This document shows, one piece after another, positions 12,501-24,407 of a stretch of DNA of 64,000 nucleotides. Source of the stretch: Brachionus rotundiformis (lineage: Eukaryota > Rotifera > Eurotatoria > Ploima > Brachionidae). The stretch covers positions 1,549,210-1,613,209 of the forward strand of contig JAESIW010000200.1 in NCBI GenBank assembly GCA_016802295.1, read 5' to 3'. The notes beneath the pieces are model-generated. The model was not told the origin of the DNA. It saw only the letters and a list, made by a program, of their open reading frames with translations, and searched no databases. The translations under genes were made by a program, and so were the position numbers. Position 1 is the first letter of the stretch. The number at the start of each line of letters is the position of its first letter.

Positions 12501-14671
12501 TTATCAGTAACTAAGCTAAACGTTAATTTCTTTCTACCAAAAAACTTATAAATGAAACTTATATATTATTTATAATAAATGAAGCTTTCTGTCTAGGTTT
12601 TTCTTAATAATAATAAAACTGGATATTAAAATATACAAAAAATTAGTTGAGAGTTATGATATTATCTTACTACTAAAAAGGACTTGATTTGCCATTTTTT
12701 AAAATAAATATTGTAAATAATACAAAAAGTGTTGAGTTTATGATCAAAAAATATAAAATGATTATAATTTTTTTTATCAAAAATTTTTTGATTTCCGTTG
12801 AAGAGCTCTGTTTGGTATTCGTATTCTTTTCATTCTAAGTACATGTCCAAGCCACCGCAGTCTTTTGTTTCTGATACATTGACTGACGGCTCTGATTTCA
12901 TTCTTCTGAATAATTGTTCAGTTAACAATGTTTCTAGGCAGTGTATCCCATAAAACCTTAACAGGCTACTTGTATGGAACGTGTTTAGGTTCTTTCTATC
13001 CAACTCAAATACTCCTTAGCATTCACTTCCATACATCATTGTTGCCTTTACTAAGTGTTGTATATCGATTTTTCTTTGTTGAGTATTTGATTTCCATACT
13101 GATTTGAGTCTGACAATTACTCCCTTTTCTTTTGTAAGTCTATTCTCAATGTCTTTATAAGTTTCCATTCTTTCACTTATGATACTGCCTAAGTATTTAA
13201 ATTCAATGACAGAATCAATTATTATTAATTAATATAAAAATTTATTTACACATTGATAATTTTCAAAGATTTAAATCGGTTGAAAATTTAAAGGATTTTT
13301 GAAAGATTCAAAAATAAAATAGATAAATATGATCAATAAATAACTTTAAATTAAACAAGGATTTGCATGGAAGTTGGGAAAAATTTCTTGGTCATCAAGC
13401 TCCATTATATCCAAGACAAGATGAATCTCCAACACAGAGAAAGCTGAATGTTGAATGGGCTGTCAATTTTTGGTTGGATCAAGGTTGTCCAAAAGAAAAG
13501 TTAGTTGTTGGTCTAGCTTTGTATGGACGGTCATTTACTTACAGTGGAAGTCCAAAATTAGGTTCGCCTGCAACTGGTCCAGGTAGCCAGGGAAGAGTAA
13601 GCTTTACTTTAAAGATTGTCTTGAACAGAAATAACTGTTTGGCAAAAAAAGTTTACAGCAGCTGCTGGAATGCTCAGTTATTATGAAGTGTGCGAAAAGA
13701 TAAACCAAGGATGGAGAGTGGAGAGAAATAGCGAACAAATGGTTCCTTATGCTTACTCGAACAATGAATGGGTCGGATACGATGATGTTCAAAGTTTAAG
13801 AGCCAAGGTTCAGTTCATTAAACAAAAAGGTGTAGCTGGAGCTATGTTTTGGGCGTATGATTCAAATATTTTAAGCAAATAGATTTTAAATAATATCTTT
13901 ATCTCTAGCCTTGATTTTGATGATTTTACAGGAAAATTCTGCAATCAAGGAAAATTCCCACTTGTAAACGCTGTCAAATCAGCTATTAAATCAGGCGGTG
14001 GTGGCTATATACCTCCGCAACCAACAAGATATTCACCACCTGCTCCACCCACAACAAAACGAACAACTAAATTTACCTATAGACCAACTTCTAGATACAC
14101 AACATCTTTAACAACAAAACGTAAAACTCAAAAAGATATCTGTATTTTCGGAAATGGATACTGTATATTTATCTCGATTTTTCCAACTTTATGATTTATA
14201 TTTTATTTAAGATCCTGATACCGATTCCGGATGTCGATATTATTATGTTTGCTTTAATCAAGGTACTTCAAACCCTAAAGCATTCAGATATGTCTGTCCT
14301 TCCGGTAAAATATTTGACACCAGAAAAAGAGGATGCTATCCACCAAATATGGTAAAATGTACCGATAGAAAAGATGAACGTGAATTCACCGATCCATCGA
14401 CTTCTCAAGTTAGCACTCCTTCTACCTCTGTTTCTATATCGTCTCTATGTACAAATGGTAATTTTTCAAAATAATTCCATGATATATATTTTATGTTTTT
14501 TATTTAGGTAATGGTTATTATGTCCGCAAAGGTACCAATTGTCAAGAATACTATTATTGCGCTTTTGTCAATACCGAGTTTGAAAGAATTTACAATTATT
14601 CATGTAAAGATAACTATAAGTTTAATCCTGATATAAGAAGATGTGACTTGGTAGAATGCTTCTCTGATTAA
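6518..14671 (+). CDS. Multi-catalytic secreted chitinase: 3x GH18, 4x CBM14
   Basis: One 34-exon gene predicting about 1,585 aa; every splice phase agrees. It begins with a signal peptide (MNLGFKILALNAIFASFISS, exon 6518-6575), followed by GH18-1 (residues ~24-385), CBM14 (~410-461), Thr-rich linker, GH18-2 (~515-870), CBM14 (~923-981), linker, GH18-3 (~1025-1385), CBM14 (~1444-1500) and a last CBM14 (~1530-1585). All three GH18 domains keep the catalytic DGLDLDWE motif, with proton-donor Glu near 149, 641 and 1152, plus AMFWA-type strands and YGR motifs. CBM14 modules bind chitin through disulphide-bonded loops. Predicted action is endo-hydrolysis of chitin in cuticle, lorica, eggshell or gut. 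Linkers between domains are in frame, with no stop, promoter or new signal peptide, so this is one polypeptide and not three genes. The layout resembles arthropod group II chitinases (Cht10), but orthology is not shown. Confidence 0.93.
9280..9286 (+). other. 7-nt microexon in GH18-2 catalytic motif
   Basis: Sequence atttaga, preceded by ctttag and followed by gtaag. It supplies the middle of DGLDLDWE: the preceding exon (9129-9224) ends in g and the next (9335-9404) begins with c, so the junctions read g|at tta ga|c = D-L-D. Without it the catalytic motif is lost and the frame shifts. Confidence 0.88.
11538..11544 (+). other. 7-nt microexon in GH18-3 catalytic motif
   Basis: Sequence atctaga between aaatag and gtaag. 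The exon before (11371-11466) ends in g and the one after (11596-11665) begins with t, giving g|at cta ga|t = D-L-D inside DGLDLDWE. It is at the same position as the microexon of the second domain. Confidence 0.88.
12655..12775 (+). pseudogene. Decayed copy of the 3' end of the 15209-16087 ORF
   Basis: Within the large chitinase intron 11852-13359. Clearly similar over about 115 bp to 15975-16090, sharing blocks such as attgtaaataat and gatcaaaaaata. Translation gives LPFFKINIVNN against LPFFKVSIVNN in the intact ORF. It directly abuts a LINE fragment starting near 12790. Confidence 0.75.
12790..13215 (-). mobile_element. LINE fragment in chitinase intron
   Basis: Minus-strand frames, broken by a stop and a frameshift, give MMYGSEC followed by KRLRWLGHVLRMKRI. 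This is the standard C-terminal part of a non-LTR retrotransposon reverse transcriptase. Same family as 2480-2960 and 48050-48890. Confidence 0.8.
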
Positions 14672-15208
14672 CAATCAAACTAAAGGATCTCATTTAATTA
14701 ATTTAATTTTACTTTTTTGTCAATGAAATAAAATTTCAGCTCTATTATTTTTTGTTTTGTAAAATTAAAAGTTAAAAGTTTTCATAAAAATTAAAACTAG
14801 AATTATTTGTAATTTTTGGCAAATTAAATCTTACGATAAAAATTACACAAATCTGTACATAATTTTTTATAAAGATATTTGATTTTTAAAATAAGTATAT
14901 GAAACAAACTAATAGTGAATTGTTAAAATTTTGATTTGTTTTCAAATTATAAATTAAGTATAAAATGTATTTTAAGACAATTATTTTAACTAATCAATTT
15001 TAAAAATTAGTTTTAATGAAAAAAATTGTTTAAATTTGTAAAAAAAAAGAACTTTTTTATGTGAGACACTAAATATTATCTATAAGAAAGCATGCTTTTC
15101 AAATTGTACAAAGCATAAGTGTAATATAATTCAGAAAATTTACAAAATATACTAAATAAAAAATAACATAATCCTCTTTTTACGTTTATATTTTGCCATA
15201 AAAGAAAA
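14672..15208. other. Intergenic spacer after chitinase
   Basis: About 540 bp of AT-rich sequence with an aataaa at about 14727-14732 that could serve as the chitinase poly(A) signal. Nothing else recognised. Confidence 0.5.
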
Positions 15209-16087
15209 ATGAACCCAAGTTTACTCAACTTACCAGTTGATACACAAACTGGAGATTCTAATTTGCCATTTATTAACTATCATAATAACTACCAATATGC
15301 TGATGAGCAAGTTAAGTTCTTTCAAAATTTTCGGATCGCTCTTGAAATTAAACAAATACGTGTTCGGTACCTGGAGCTAGAAAAGATTGAAAAAACACAC
15401 CAGAATGCCATCAGACTGAATGATCTCCTGCTGAAGCATTTGGAAAAGGGGGAATATGACAAGGCGCTACAGGTCAAAAAAATAATCAACTGTGATGACC
15501 AGGCTAAAATTGATGAGGCCGAGAGCGGATACGAAAGCGAGAATATGAATTCCGACATGTCAGAGAACGTTCCACTAAACGAACCAGTGTCCGATGAGAT
15601 TTTGGATCAGAGGACTGAAATTATTTCCACTGAAACAACTGATACTGAAATAGAAATCTTGAGTATGCCAATTCAAGACACTTCGTCGGTAAATGACGGA
15701 TGTAACATGACTGAGCTAGAAAGCAATGCTTCTTCAAATAAAATTTTAAATTCATTTTCGAATGGAGAACATTTAAACTCTACCAAAAAGAATAATAATT
15801 TTGACCAAACAACATATTTTGTTACATGTTCCAGTGACAAGCCATATCATTCCAAAATGAAAATTTTGTTCAAGGCGGAAAAATTTGAGTGTACCAGTTG
15901 TCAATCAGATAAATATGATTGTAATATTAAAGAGTTACACTATCATCTAATAGTTAAATTTGGTTGTAAATACCATTTGTCTTACTTGTATAAAAGACTT
16001 AATTTACCATTTTTCAAAGTAAGTATTGTAAATAATCCAAAAATTGTGGAGTTTTTGATCAAAAAATACAAAATGATTATCAATTGA
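15209..16087 (+). CDS. Unrecognised 292-aa single-exon protein
   Basis: I do not recognise a family. The start is the first ATG (aaaATGaacc), with no signal peptide or membrane segment. Residues ~35-95 are charged and predicted helical (EIKQIRVRYLELEKIEK), then an acidic Ser/Thr/Glu-rich middle (~100-195), then a compact C-terminal region (~205-292) with cysteines and histidines: TCSSD, CTSCQ, ELHYH, GCKYH. The CxxC and H/C pairs suggest a zinc-binding fold, which is inference. The last ~30 codons have a decayed relative at 12655-12775, so this is likely a multicopy family or comes from a mobile element. GC content and codon use in the first 500 bp look higher than the surroundings. The absence of introns contrasts with most neighbouring genes. 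Confidence 0.65.
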   Translation: MNPSLLNLPVDTQTGDSNLPFINYHNNYQYADEQVKFFQNFRIALEIKQIRVRYLELEKIEKTHQNAIRLNDLLLKHLEKGEYDKALQVKKIINCDDQAKIDEAESGYESENMNSDMSENVPLNEPVSDEILDQRTEIISTETTDTEIEILSMPIQDTSSVNDGCNMTELESNASSNKILNSFSNGEHLNSTKKNNNFDQTTYFVTCSSDKPYHSKMKILFKAEKFECTSCQSDKYDCNIKELHYHLIVKFGCKYHLSYLYKRLNLPFFKVSIVNNPKIVEFLIKKYKMIIN

Positions 16088-19000
16088 AAATTCCATTTGA
16101 AGATTTTTTATGTTGTCCATATTTTTTTGAAATTTTGATTTCTTTTTTTCTTGGTTTTTTTTTCGTAATTTAATTGAATTAATGTAAAACGCATTAAATT
16201 AATTTTATGTTTATTTCAAATTTAAAAAATATAATAACTTATTATAGCCTAATCAATGCTTGTATTTGATTTTTATATTCTAAAGATTTATCTATGTTTA
16301 CAAGTTGATTTTGGTTTTTTTGAATTAATTTTTTTTCTCTTCTTTTTTAAAATAAAAGTTTATGAGTGACCTTTTCTTTAGAAAAATTTATTAAAAATCG
16401 TTCATATTTTTGAATGCCCAGATCGCGCTAAATAAACTAATTAGCTTTGATGGCTTAAAATGCATTGACCAAGAGCCATTACGCAAAATTAATTTCTATT
16501 CTTTTCATTCATGGAAAAATATCTAATTAGAGTTAAAAATTATTTTTATCCAAGCCTGCCAATTAGAGAGCCACGGGTTTTATTTTGATGATTTTCTGTT
16601 TAGTTAACTTCAGTTTATTTTAAGAAATCTTATATTCATTTTATATTAATCAAAAAATCTAAATCGAATTGAAATATTATTTTTCATAAATTACCAGGAG
16701 GCTTAGGTTTTATTTATGAACCGACGAGATATAGAAAATTAAAAAAAATTTGATGTATTTATTTTATTTTGAAGCAAATAAAATCTTTTAATTATATACT
16801 AGAATTAAATAAATATAGACAATATTAGGTTTTGAGAATCACTTTTTTGGTCATTGTTTTGAAACTAAATTCTTTTTATTATTCAAATCGTATTATTTTA
16901 ATTGTACAATAAGAAATTTTATATATTTTTTTCTTATTATTAACAATCTTAATATTAATAGAGTTTAATTGTTATAAAATCTCATTATACAAAAATCAAA
17001 TATTTCTTATTATACAATAATATTTATAAATGTTTTTATAATCGTTTTTTTGACTTAAGTATCAAAATATTATCTTTTTAATTATTATTTTCCTTGAAAA
17101 GAGTAAATAGATTTTTTAGAGGAAAATAATATTTTGGTGACCTACGAAGAGTATTTTACAAAAAATGAAGGTAAAATATGAAAAGTTCCAAGTCTAGACA
17201 AGAAAATAGTTTTCGAGTACTTGCTAAAAATTTCAAAATCTCAATATTTTGACCTCAGCTTCAAATCTTTCTAAATTAAAAATTTAAATATAGATAATTA
17301 GTCCGATTTCAGCAGTTTGAGCGAAAAAATTATATTCTTATTAAAGGTTAATTTTTAAGGCTTAAATTTAAACAAGTTTTTTAAATTGTAATCTAAAAAA
17401 TGAATCGATTTATATGAATAAGTATTTCAGACAGATATGTACTGTGCGAAGCATAAAAATTCATAGATTTAAAATAAATATTTTTTTTTAAATAAAAGAG
17501 GGCTTCTCAATGACCGATCTCAAATATTAGATTCAAAATAATGAAAATATGATTTTAAATCAAATTTTAAGATATATCAGAATTCTTTATGTGTCCGAAA
17601 AAATCTCAATTCCAAAGAATCTCACTCGAAGAGTTGAAAATAAACTTTAATTAAGAAAAGTAAAATAAATTACCTTTTTATTTGATATCTAAAAATTATT
17701 GATTTTTTTATCGACTTGATAGATTTATTTACTTAAAGAAAAAAAGATAAGTTTTCACATGCTTATTTTTGAATATGGTTCATGAATAGAAATTACTCAT
17801 TCAAACTTATAAAGCTATTAATCCACATATTCAAACTATTTCAACACGTAAAATTAGCTAAAATAATCGATGAGTGTTATTTTGAGTCAGTCTTAGTGGA
17901 TCCTAAAGATTTAATTATAATCCAAATGAACTTTTGCAAGACATTTAGTCCAACCATATACTATTTGGAAATTTATAAAACACGGAACTTAATCTTTTCG
18001 GCTTTTTTATAAAAGGATTATGCTCCTAGTCATTTGAAAATAAAAAAAAGAGTAACCAGGGTACTTTTTCTTTATTGATATCCTAATTTTCAAAAAATGA
18101 ATTTTACAAATTTAATTAATAAATTAGAATTGTATTACCAATTAGAATGAGTTTAGCAATAGAAAAGATTAGTATTTTATTTTTTGAAAAATTCAACAGT
18201 TTAAGCTTAAGATAGTTATATTAAATTTAAAAAATAATTAAACTATAGTAGTTAAAGTTGTGGAATTTGAGAAAAAAATCAGACAAGCTCTATTGAGCCG
18301 TAGCAATCATCTTTAATTATAATCCACTAATCAAGTTTATTATTGAAAAGATTGACATTTGGAGCATCAACAGTACAATTTGGTTATTTGTTCTAAGACT
18401 TAGAAGTTTGATTTTGGGACACAAATAAGCTTTTAGGAATCTAAATATTTGGACTGTGCTTTATTTATTTATTCCTAATAGGAACCTTGACAGAAATTGT
18501 GGAATGGAACGTGATTAATTATCTGTTTTCAATTTAAAACTTATACAAAAATTTAAAAGATGTTTTTAATCTTAAAAACTTGAATTTTGAATATTAGTTT
18601 AATGCTTATTTTATTTGAATCTTACTGATGTTATTATTTTGAAACGATAACAGTCATAAAAGATAGTATGTAAAATAGTTAACTTTTATCATTAGTTTAG
18701 GTATTCTTTATAAAAATCCTTTGAGCAGTTAGATTAATAAAATTATAAACTTTCGGTTGATACTTTAGCTTCTCTAATACGATCTTTAAATCATTAAAAG
18801 AAAACTTATAAATTTAATTTTTTTTAACAAAATTTAATTCGATATTCTAAACTAATTAATGTTAAAAATGACTTTTTTAGTAATTAAAGATTAGCTGTGT
18901 TGGTCTTGCATAATATTTAAAAGATACCATAAATAATCTTAAAAATTGAATAACCATTTTTTGTTAAACAAGTTGTTTCTAGCCAACATTGCTAAAAATT

Positions 19001-20123
19001 CTTCATCATGTTTTTTGATTTTTATTTTTTGATTCTTTTTCTCTAAATATTTTTTCAAACATTAGCGTTATTTTTTTATTAAAGTAAAAAAATTGATTAA
19101 ATAAGTATTATAAATAAAAACATGTTAGTATAAAAATCTTATCTAAATTATAATTTTTCAGCTAACAAACAAATATTTTCATACTTAATTTTCCATCAAA
19201 TATCTATTAAACTAAAAAATATTTCTTATGTGAAAATAGCTTTATTTTTAATAATTAAACGGAACTGAAAAGTTTTATTAATAGTTTCTCTTTATCAAGT
19301 TTTTCACTTTTATTTAAGATATTTTTACATAAAATTTTTAAATTACAGAAAGTCAATATCAAATTTTTGAAGTATTAATTTTAATTTTTATTATTTATTA
19401 AAAAAATAATCAATTATCAATTTTTGATTGTAAATTGGAATTTTTTAGGCTTTAAGTGAAAAATATGTAAATATTTATTCCGATAGCCTTATAAATTGAT
19501 AGTAAGTGCCTTAAAATATATATGTGAGATTATGTGAGAATAAAATGAGAATAAATTATCCATCGGTTCGATTATGAGTAGATTGCGGACATGAGAATAA
19601 CAATTAGCATAAATCTTATCCCTGCAGCAATCTAGTCACGATCAGTTTGGTTATCTACAAGACTAGAAAATTACAACTTCATTGAGTTCATTCGAATATT
19701 TTCCCCCATTTGTACATAAATAAAAAATCGATATGTTTAAATCGATCGCTTGTCTGGCCTGTCTACACTGACTTAGTGGCCAATTAAAACAAAATTGATA
19801 TACACTGAGAATCAATTTAAATAATTAGGAAAAATAATTATAATATTAAAAGTTAGCAAAAGGCATAAATCCATAATGGTCATGTGATACGTTCAAAGTT
19901 TATTAACAGACAGATTTTATAGACCTCTTAAAATAGAGCATGTTTTGTACAAACATTAATTTTAATTTTTAAGCTCCAAATTGACTTAGAGTTCGCTCTA
20001 TTCAACTGGAATAAAGTTGGTAGATAATTTTTGATTCATCATTAATATAGATATTTAGAAATCTATGTGCTGGGTTTATCTGTTTTGTAGCCGTTTCTAT
20101 TAGATCCAATTTTTGTATTTAAA
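16088..20123. other. 4-kb AT-rich intergenic region upstream of tweety
   Basis: No convincing gene; the open frame at 17782-18012 has no homology I know and no coding character. The stretch about 19540-19800 is more complex and GC-richer than its surroundings (for example tccctgcagcaatctagtca and cttgtctggcctgtctacac). It could be promoter or 5' UTR for the tweety gene starting at 20124. Confidence 0.5.
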
Positions 20124-23100
20124 ATGAGAAAAAATGAACAAATTGATTCAATGATGAACAATAATGCAAGATGGCCGGTGGCAGTGTACACCAAAACGCC
20201 GTACAATTATGTCATCAATCTGTTTCACTCATTGCCCCATTTGAACATGTGGTTTGCCATGTCCGATTCAAAATTTAACCCTAAAGATGCCGACTATCTT
20301 GAGGTAAGTTAAATTCATTCAATCTTTAACCAAATAAATTCATTTTTGTACAAAATATTTTTTATAAGTAAAATTAATTTAGTGTCTAATTCATAATTTT
20401 TTTTCAAAATTTTAATAAAAGCTGAAATGTCCAGTTAAAGAAGAATCCTTAAAAATCCATTTTGAAAAGATATTATAGTTTTAAAAAAAAATGACCGCTT
20501 TTACTCGTTCGATTATGCTGTACCAATAGCTAATACATGCTTTTGGACCAAAATACATGCCGCCCATGTCAAAACACTTTTTTTAATGAATGCATGGTTT
20601 GATGGTCTAATCACAGGTCTAGGTCCGCATCATCAATCATAATTTTATTGCGTTACCAAACTTGATTTTAAGACAAATTATATTTTTTCTTTTAAATATG
20701 CACCTGGCGCAGAACCAAAAATAAAAAAGAAAAAACATTTATCTTTAATTTATTGGATTTTTTATTTAACTAAATTTGAGTTCTGGTGCAGCTAAATCGA
20801 ACGAGGGAATACGGCATTTTTATTTATTAATTCAATGGACATTGTGAAAAAGATATAAAGATGAAAATAAAAATCATTTTTTAAATCCGTAAATTTGCTT
20901 TAATAAAAATTCAAAAATTTGCCGTTAAATTAGTTAATTTTTTTAATATGCTTCTTTATTCTCCAATCTTTTACCATAATGTTTACTTCGCAAAGAGAAA
21001 AGTAGTGTTCTTAAAAATATTGATTATTTTTTTAAATTTCAATTAACGAAAAATTGAAGTTTATGATCAAAGTTGGTATATTTTTGGATTATTAACAGGG
21101 TTTTATGCTTTGTCTTGAAGCGAATATAAAAATTTAGCAAAAACTATCTGTTTCGAAAGTATCACAAGTCTTTTTTGATATTGTTTGGTCATTAATTTCA
21201 ATTTGGCAAATAAAAAAAAGTCATTTTTAGTATTCATTATTTTTTTTACCAAATGTATTTACATTTCACAATGCTACCATGTTATAAAAAATAAAAAAAA
21301 GTAAACAATTTAGATACTAAATTCCCTTAAAATTTGTGTCCCACAAGATTAAAACAAAATAAGTAATTTAAGCTTTTGAACAAGTTTATTAAGTTATAAG
21401 AAAATGACCTAATAAAGATTGATTAATTAAAATTATTGAAAATATTTTTCCAATTTAAGACAATCCTCTTTTGGTCCACAGTTCCAATACTTACGCTCAT
21501 TTTCATCCTACTGATATTGATAATATATGCATGCTATTTGGTCGTGTTTGCCAATAACACCAAAACAATCAAACTAAACCAAAATGCGAATCGATTTTTT
21601 AGTACCAATATAACCAAAAAGAACAAGACTTTATTCAAGTTCAAATTTTTCATATCGGTGTTTGTATTCTTTTTGAGTGTAGCACTGGGCTTCATAGTCT
21701 ATGGCAGCGAGCAATTTCACTACTCGTTCAGAGAAGTGCATTACCATGTGAAAAACTTTACCAATTATTTCATCCAACTTGGCTCGCAGGCAACTCAAAT
21801 AAAGGAGTTGATAAACAATCAAATGAGCACAGTACTGCGTAATTATGAGCAAGACATTAAAGAACTAATGCGACAAGATTCTTATTTACATTCAACTTCG
21901 AGCAGTGCACTGGGCGAAATTGGCAAAATTCGACACAGTTTGAACGAATCGTTGAATGTATTGAGTCTATTGAGTCATTTTGACGAGGACAGGAGCATTT
22001 ATGTTAGCCTAATGAATCAAATAAACATGGTGGAACAAACCAGATGGGCCATAATGATTGGTGTAGTCACTGTCAACATGCTCTTAATTTCCTTGCTGGT
22101 TTTAGGCCTTATACGAAATTCCAAAGGATCTCTTTGCTTGTAGGTTAACCAATTTGCACTTATAAATTAAATTAAGTAATTTACCAATTTAAGCTTTGCA
22201 TTTGCTGGTGTTCTCTCTCTTATTTCAATTTGGATTCTTAATTCATTGTACTTGGGCATTACGGTCTTTTTTGCCGATTACTGCACATCACCAGATCAAT
22301 ATATACTCACTTTGGTCAATAGAAATGGGACAAAAAATTGTAATTTTTTTTTTAAATTAAATTTTAAATATAATTAAATTAATTATTTAAATTGTTAAGC
22401 GGTACAATATTTTACCTCATGCTCAAGTGGCGAAATCAAAACTCATAATTTTACCAAGCAAAAATTATTACAAAATTTGCCTTTTTATACTGAATTTAAT
22501 AAAGTAATAGCCAAAGTTCATACAGCCAACATACTCTATAGAGACAATTTTTTGGTTCTTTACCGAAAAATTACCAACAATAATTTTATATATAATCAAA
22601 ATTTTACGGACACTGTTTTGCTTATAGATGGTCTGATGGATCGAATGCGTGCATCCATAAAATGTGACCAGACAAGCCTAAGCTATCGGGAAGCAGTGAA
22701 TTCTCTGTGCACTAATTCAATACTTGGAATGGCCATTGTTGTCTTGTCAGGTCTAATATTCGGCTTTGTAATGCCGATTCTGATTTGTGTCATACCTCAA
22801 ATATGGCGTCGAATGCACACCAAAGAGCTTTATGAGTACCATAACTCAAATACAAGTGGACAAATGCTAAACGAAGAAATACATCCATTTATCTCTTCCA
22901 ACACAGCTACAGCCCAAATACGAACTAACATATCGGCTGCTCGTCAGTTCAATGAGAGCCCTAGTTTTCAACGTTTAGCTGCTAATTCGTCCTCAACAAA
23001 CTCCAACATGACCAATACCTTAAACAGAAATCGATACAACACGGCTAGTAGATCGAATTATGCAGCAGCGTCCTCCATGGGCACCAATGCTAATCCATAT

Positions 23101-23703
23101 AGTCAAACTTTAAAAATGACAAATCGTCTTCACAACGACTATATGCTCAACTCTGATCCTTATTCAATGTTGAACAATCAGGCACAAGTTAACATTGGTC
23201 TTGCTTCAGCACCAACCCAATCAAATTCAAATGGTAATTATGGAAATTTTAATTTAAATAACAGTAATTATGGTGTACCAAATCAATTGATGCAAAACAA
23301 CCACTATAATTCTAATACTTTAAAAACCAATGCCATTAAGTATAAACCTAATTATTCTCGCTATTCGGTGTTTGTTTAGCTAGTTTCGTCATTTATTTAT
23401 GTTTTGATTTAGATTGAAATTTAGAACCGCAATTAGACGGAATTTAGATAAGGTCCTTTGATTTATAAATTTTTGTTCTTGCTTGGCTTAAGTGTGTTTA
23501 ACATATGTGTAGCATTGATGTTATGATTTTTTTTAAACTAAACTTTATTAATTCATTAATTTAAATTCAATTTTTTTTTAAGTGTTCCAATCTTATTATA
23601 CCCAAACGCCAGCTACAGCTCCAGGACTCTTTCACTAGCCAATGGTCGCAAGTATGACATTAACGGCAACAGTGGAATGTATGGTACATTAAAAAATATG
23701 TAG
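20124..23703 (+). CDS. Tweety-family membrane protein (TTYH-like)
   Basis: Tweety homologues are five-pass membrane proteins studied as swelling- or calcium-linked anion channels and lipid-handling proteins. Exons: 20124..20303, 21460..22139, 22194..22339, then either 22400..23379 ending in TAG (661 aa), or 22400..23339 spliced to 23583..23703 (688 aa, ending YGTLKNM). Seen: the N-terminal NLFHSLPHLN block that matches VHLLHQLPR of the family; TM1 and TM2 in exon 2; a long extracellular stretch with N-glycosylation sites; TM3 and TM4; the DYCTSPDQYIL loop, equivalent to the family's FCSNPD motif; a Cys-rich second loop; TM5 (about 22710-22800); and an Asn/Ser-rich cytoplasmic tail. The first intron is over 1.1 kb. 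The family call is firm; which C-terminus is used is unknown. Confidence 0.93.
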
Positions 23704-24407
23704 CTTTGAATTGTATAAATGAAGTCAGATTAAAAAAAAATTTTTTTTTCAATTTTCCTAGTCTTCTGATTTTTTTGTACCATTTTTGTATTTATTTTGA
23801 TGAAATGATTTGTAAATTAGGCTAATTATTCTTAGACTTTTCATAATATCATGTAACATTTTGAATTGGTTTACTAGAGAGTTTTTAACCTATTCACTTA
23901 TTCAAAAAATTTTGAATTTTCACAGTTCTTAAACTTTTCTAAAAGCTTTGAACTTTTATTCTTTTATGAAAATTTGTTTGGATTTTTGTTGACATGTTTA
24001 TAGTCAGTTTAAAAAATAAAAATGATTTTTAAAATTTTTCTTATTTATTATATATTAACGAGGATATCTTCATGTAACTAGAAATTAAAGTTATACAGAA
24101 GTATACTGAAAATAAATTTAAATGAACGAACTTAAAATGATGAATTAAAAAATATTAAATAAACAAAAACCTATTTAACATGCTATAAACTACATTAGTG
24201 AAATATACAAGTAATTAGCAAAGTTTCAATCAAATTTTTTTTGTCAAATAACTTAAAAGTGGAATGTTTACTTTAGAAAAAAATCAACTTTGTTTTTGTG
24301 TAAATTGAGTTTTTACTATAATCAGACAAAATTTGGTAAAAAAGCTCATTCTACTCAAAAATAAATACAATTTACTTTAATTTTTTAACTTAATATAATT
24401 TCGTCGT
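23704..24407. other. Intergenic spacer, tweety 3' side
   Basis: About 700 bp, AT-rich, no ORF or repeat recognised. It leads into the 3' end of the minus-strand LINE. Confidence 0.5.

Noticed and set aside
6518..14671. Three separate chitinase genes
   Set aside because: Only the first unit has a signal peptide, and linkers 8374-8632 and 10795-11041 splice in phase without stops; one gene fits better.
17782..18012. 76-aa open frame in the desert upstream of tweety
   Set aside because: No start context, composition typical of AT-rich noise, no domain.
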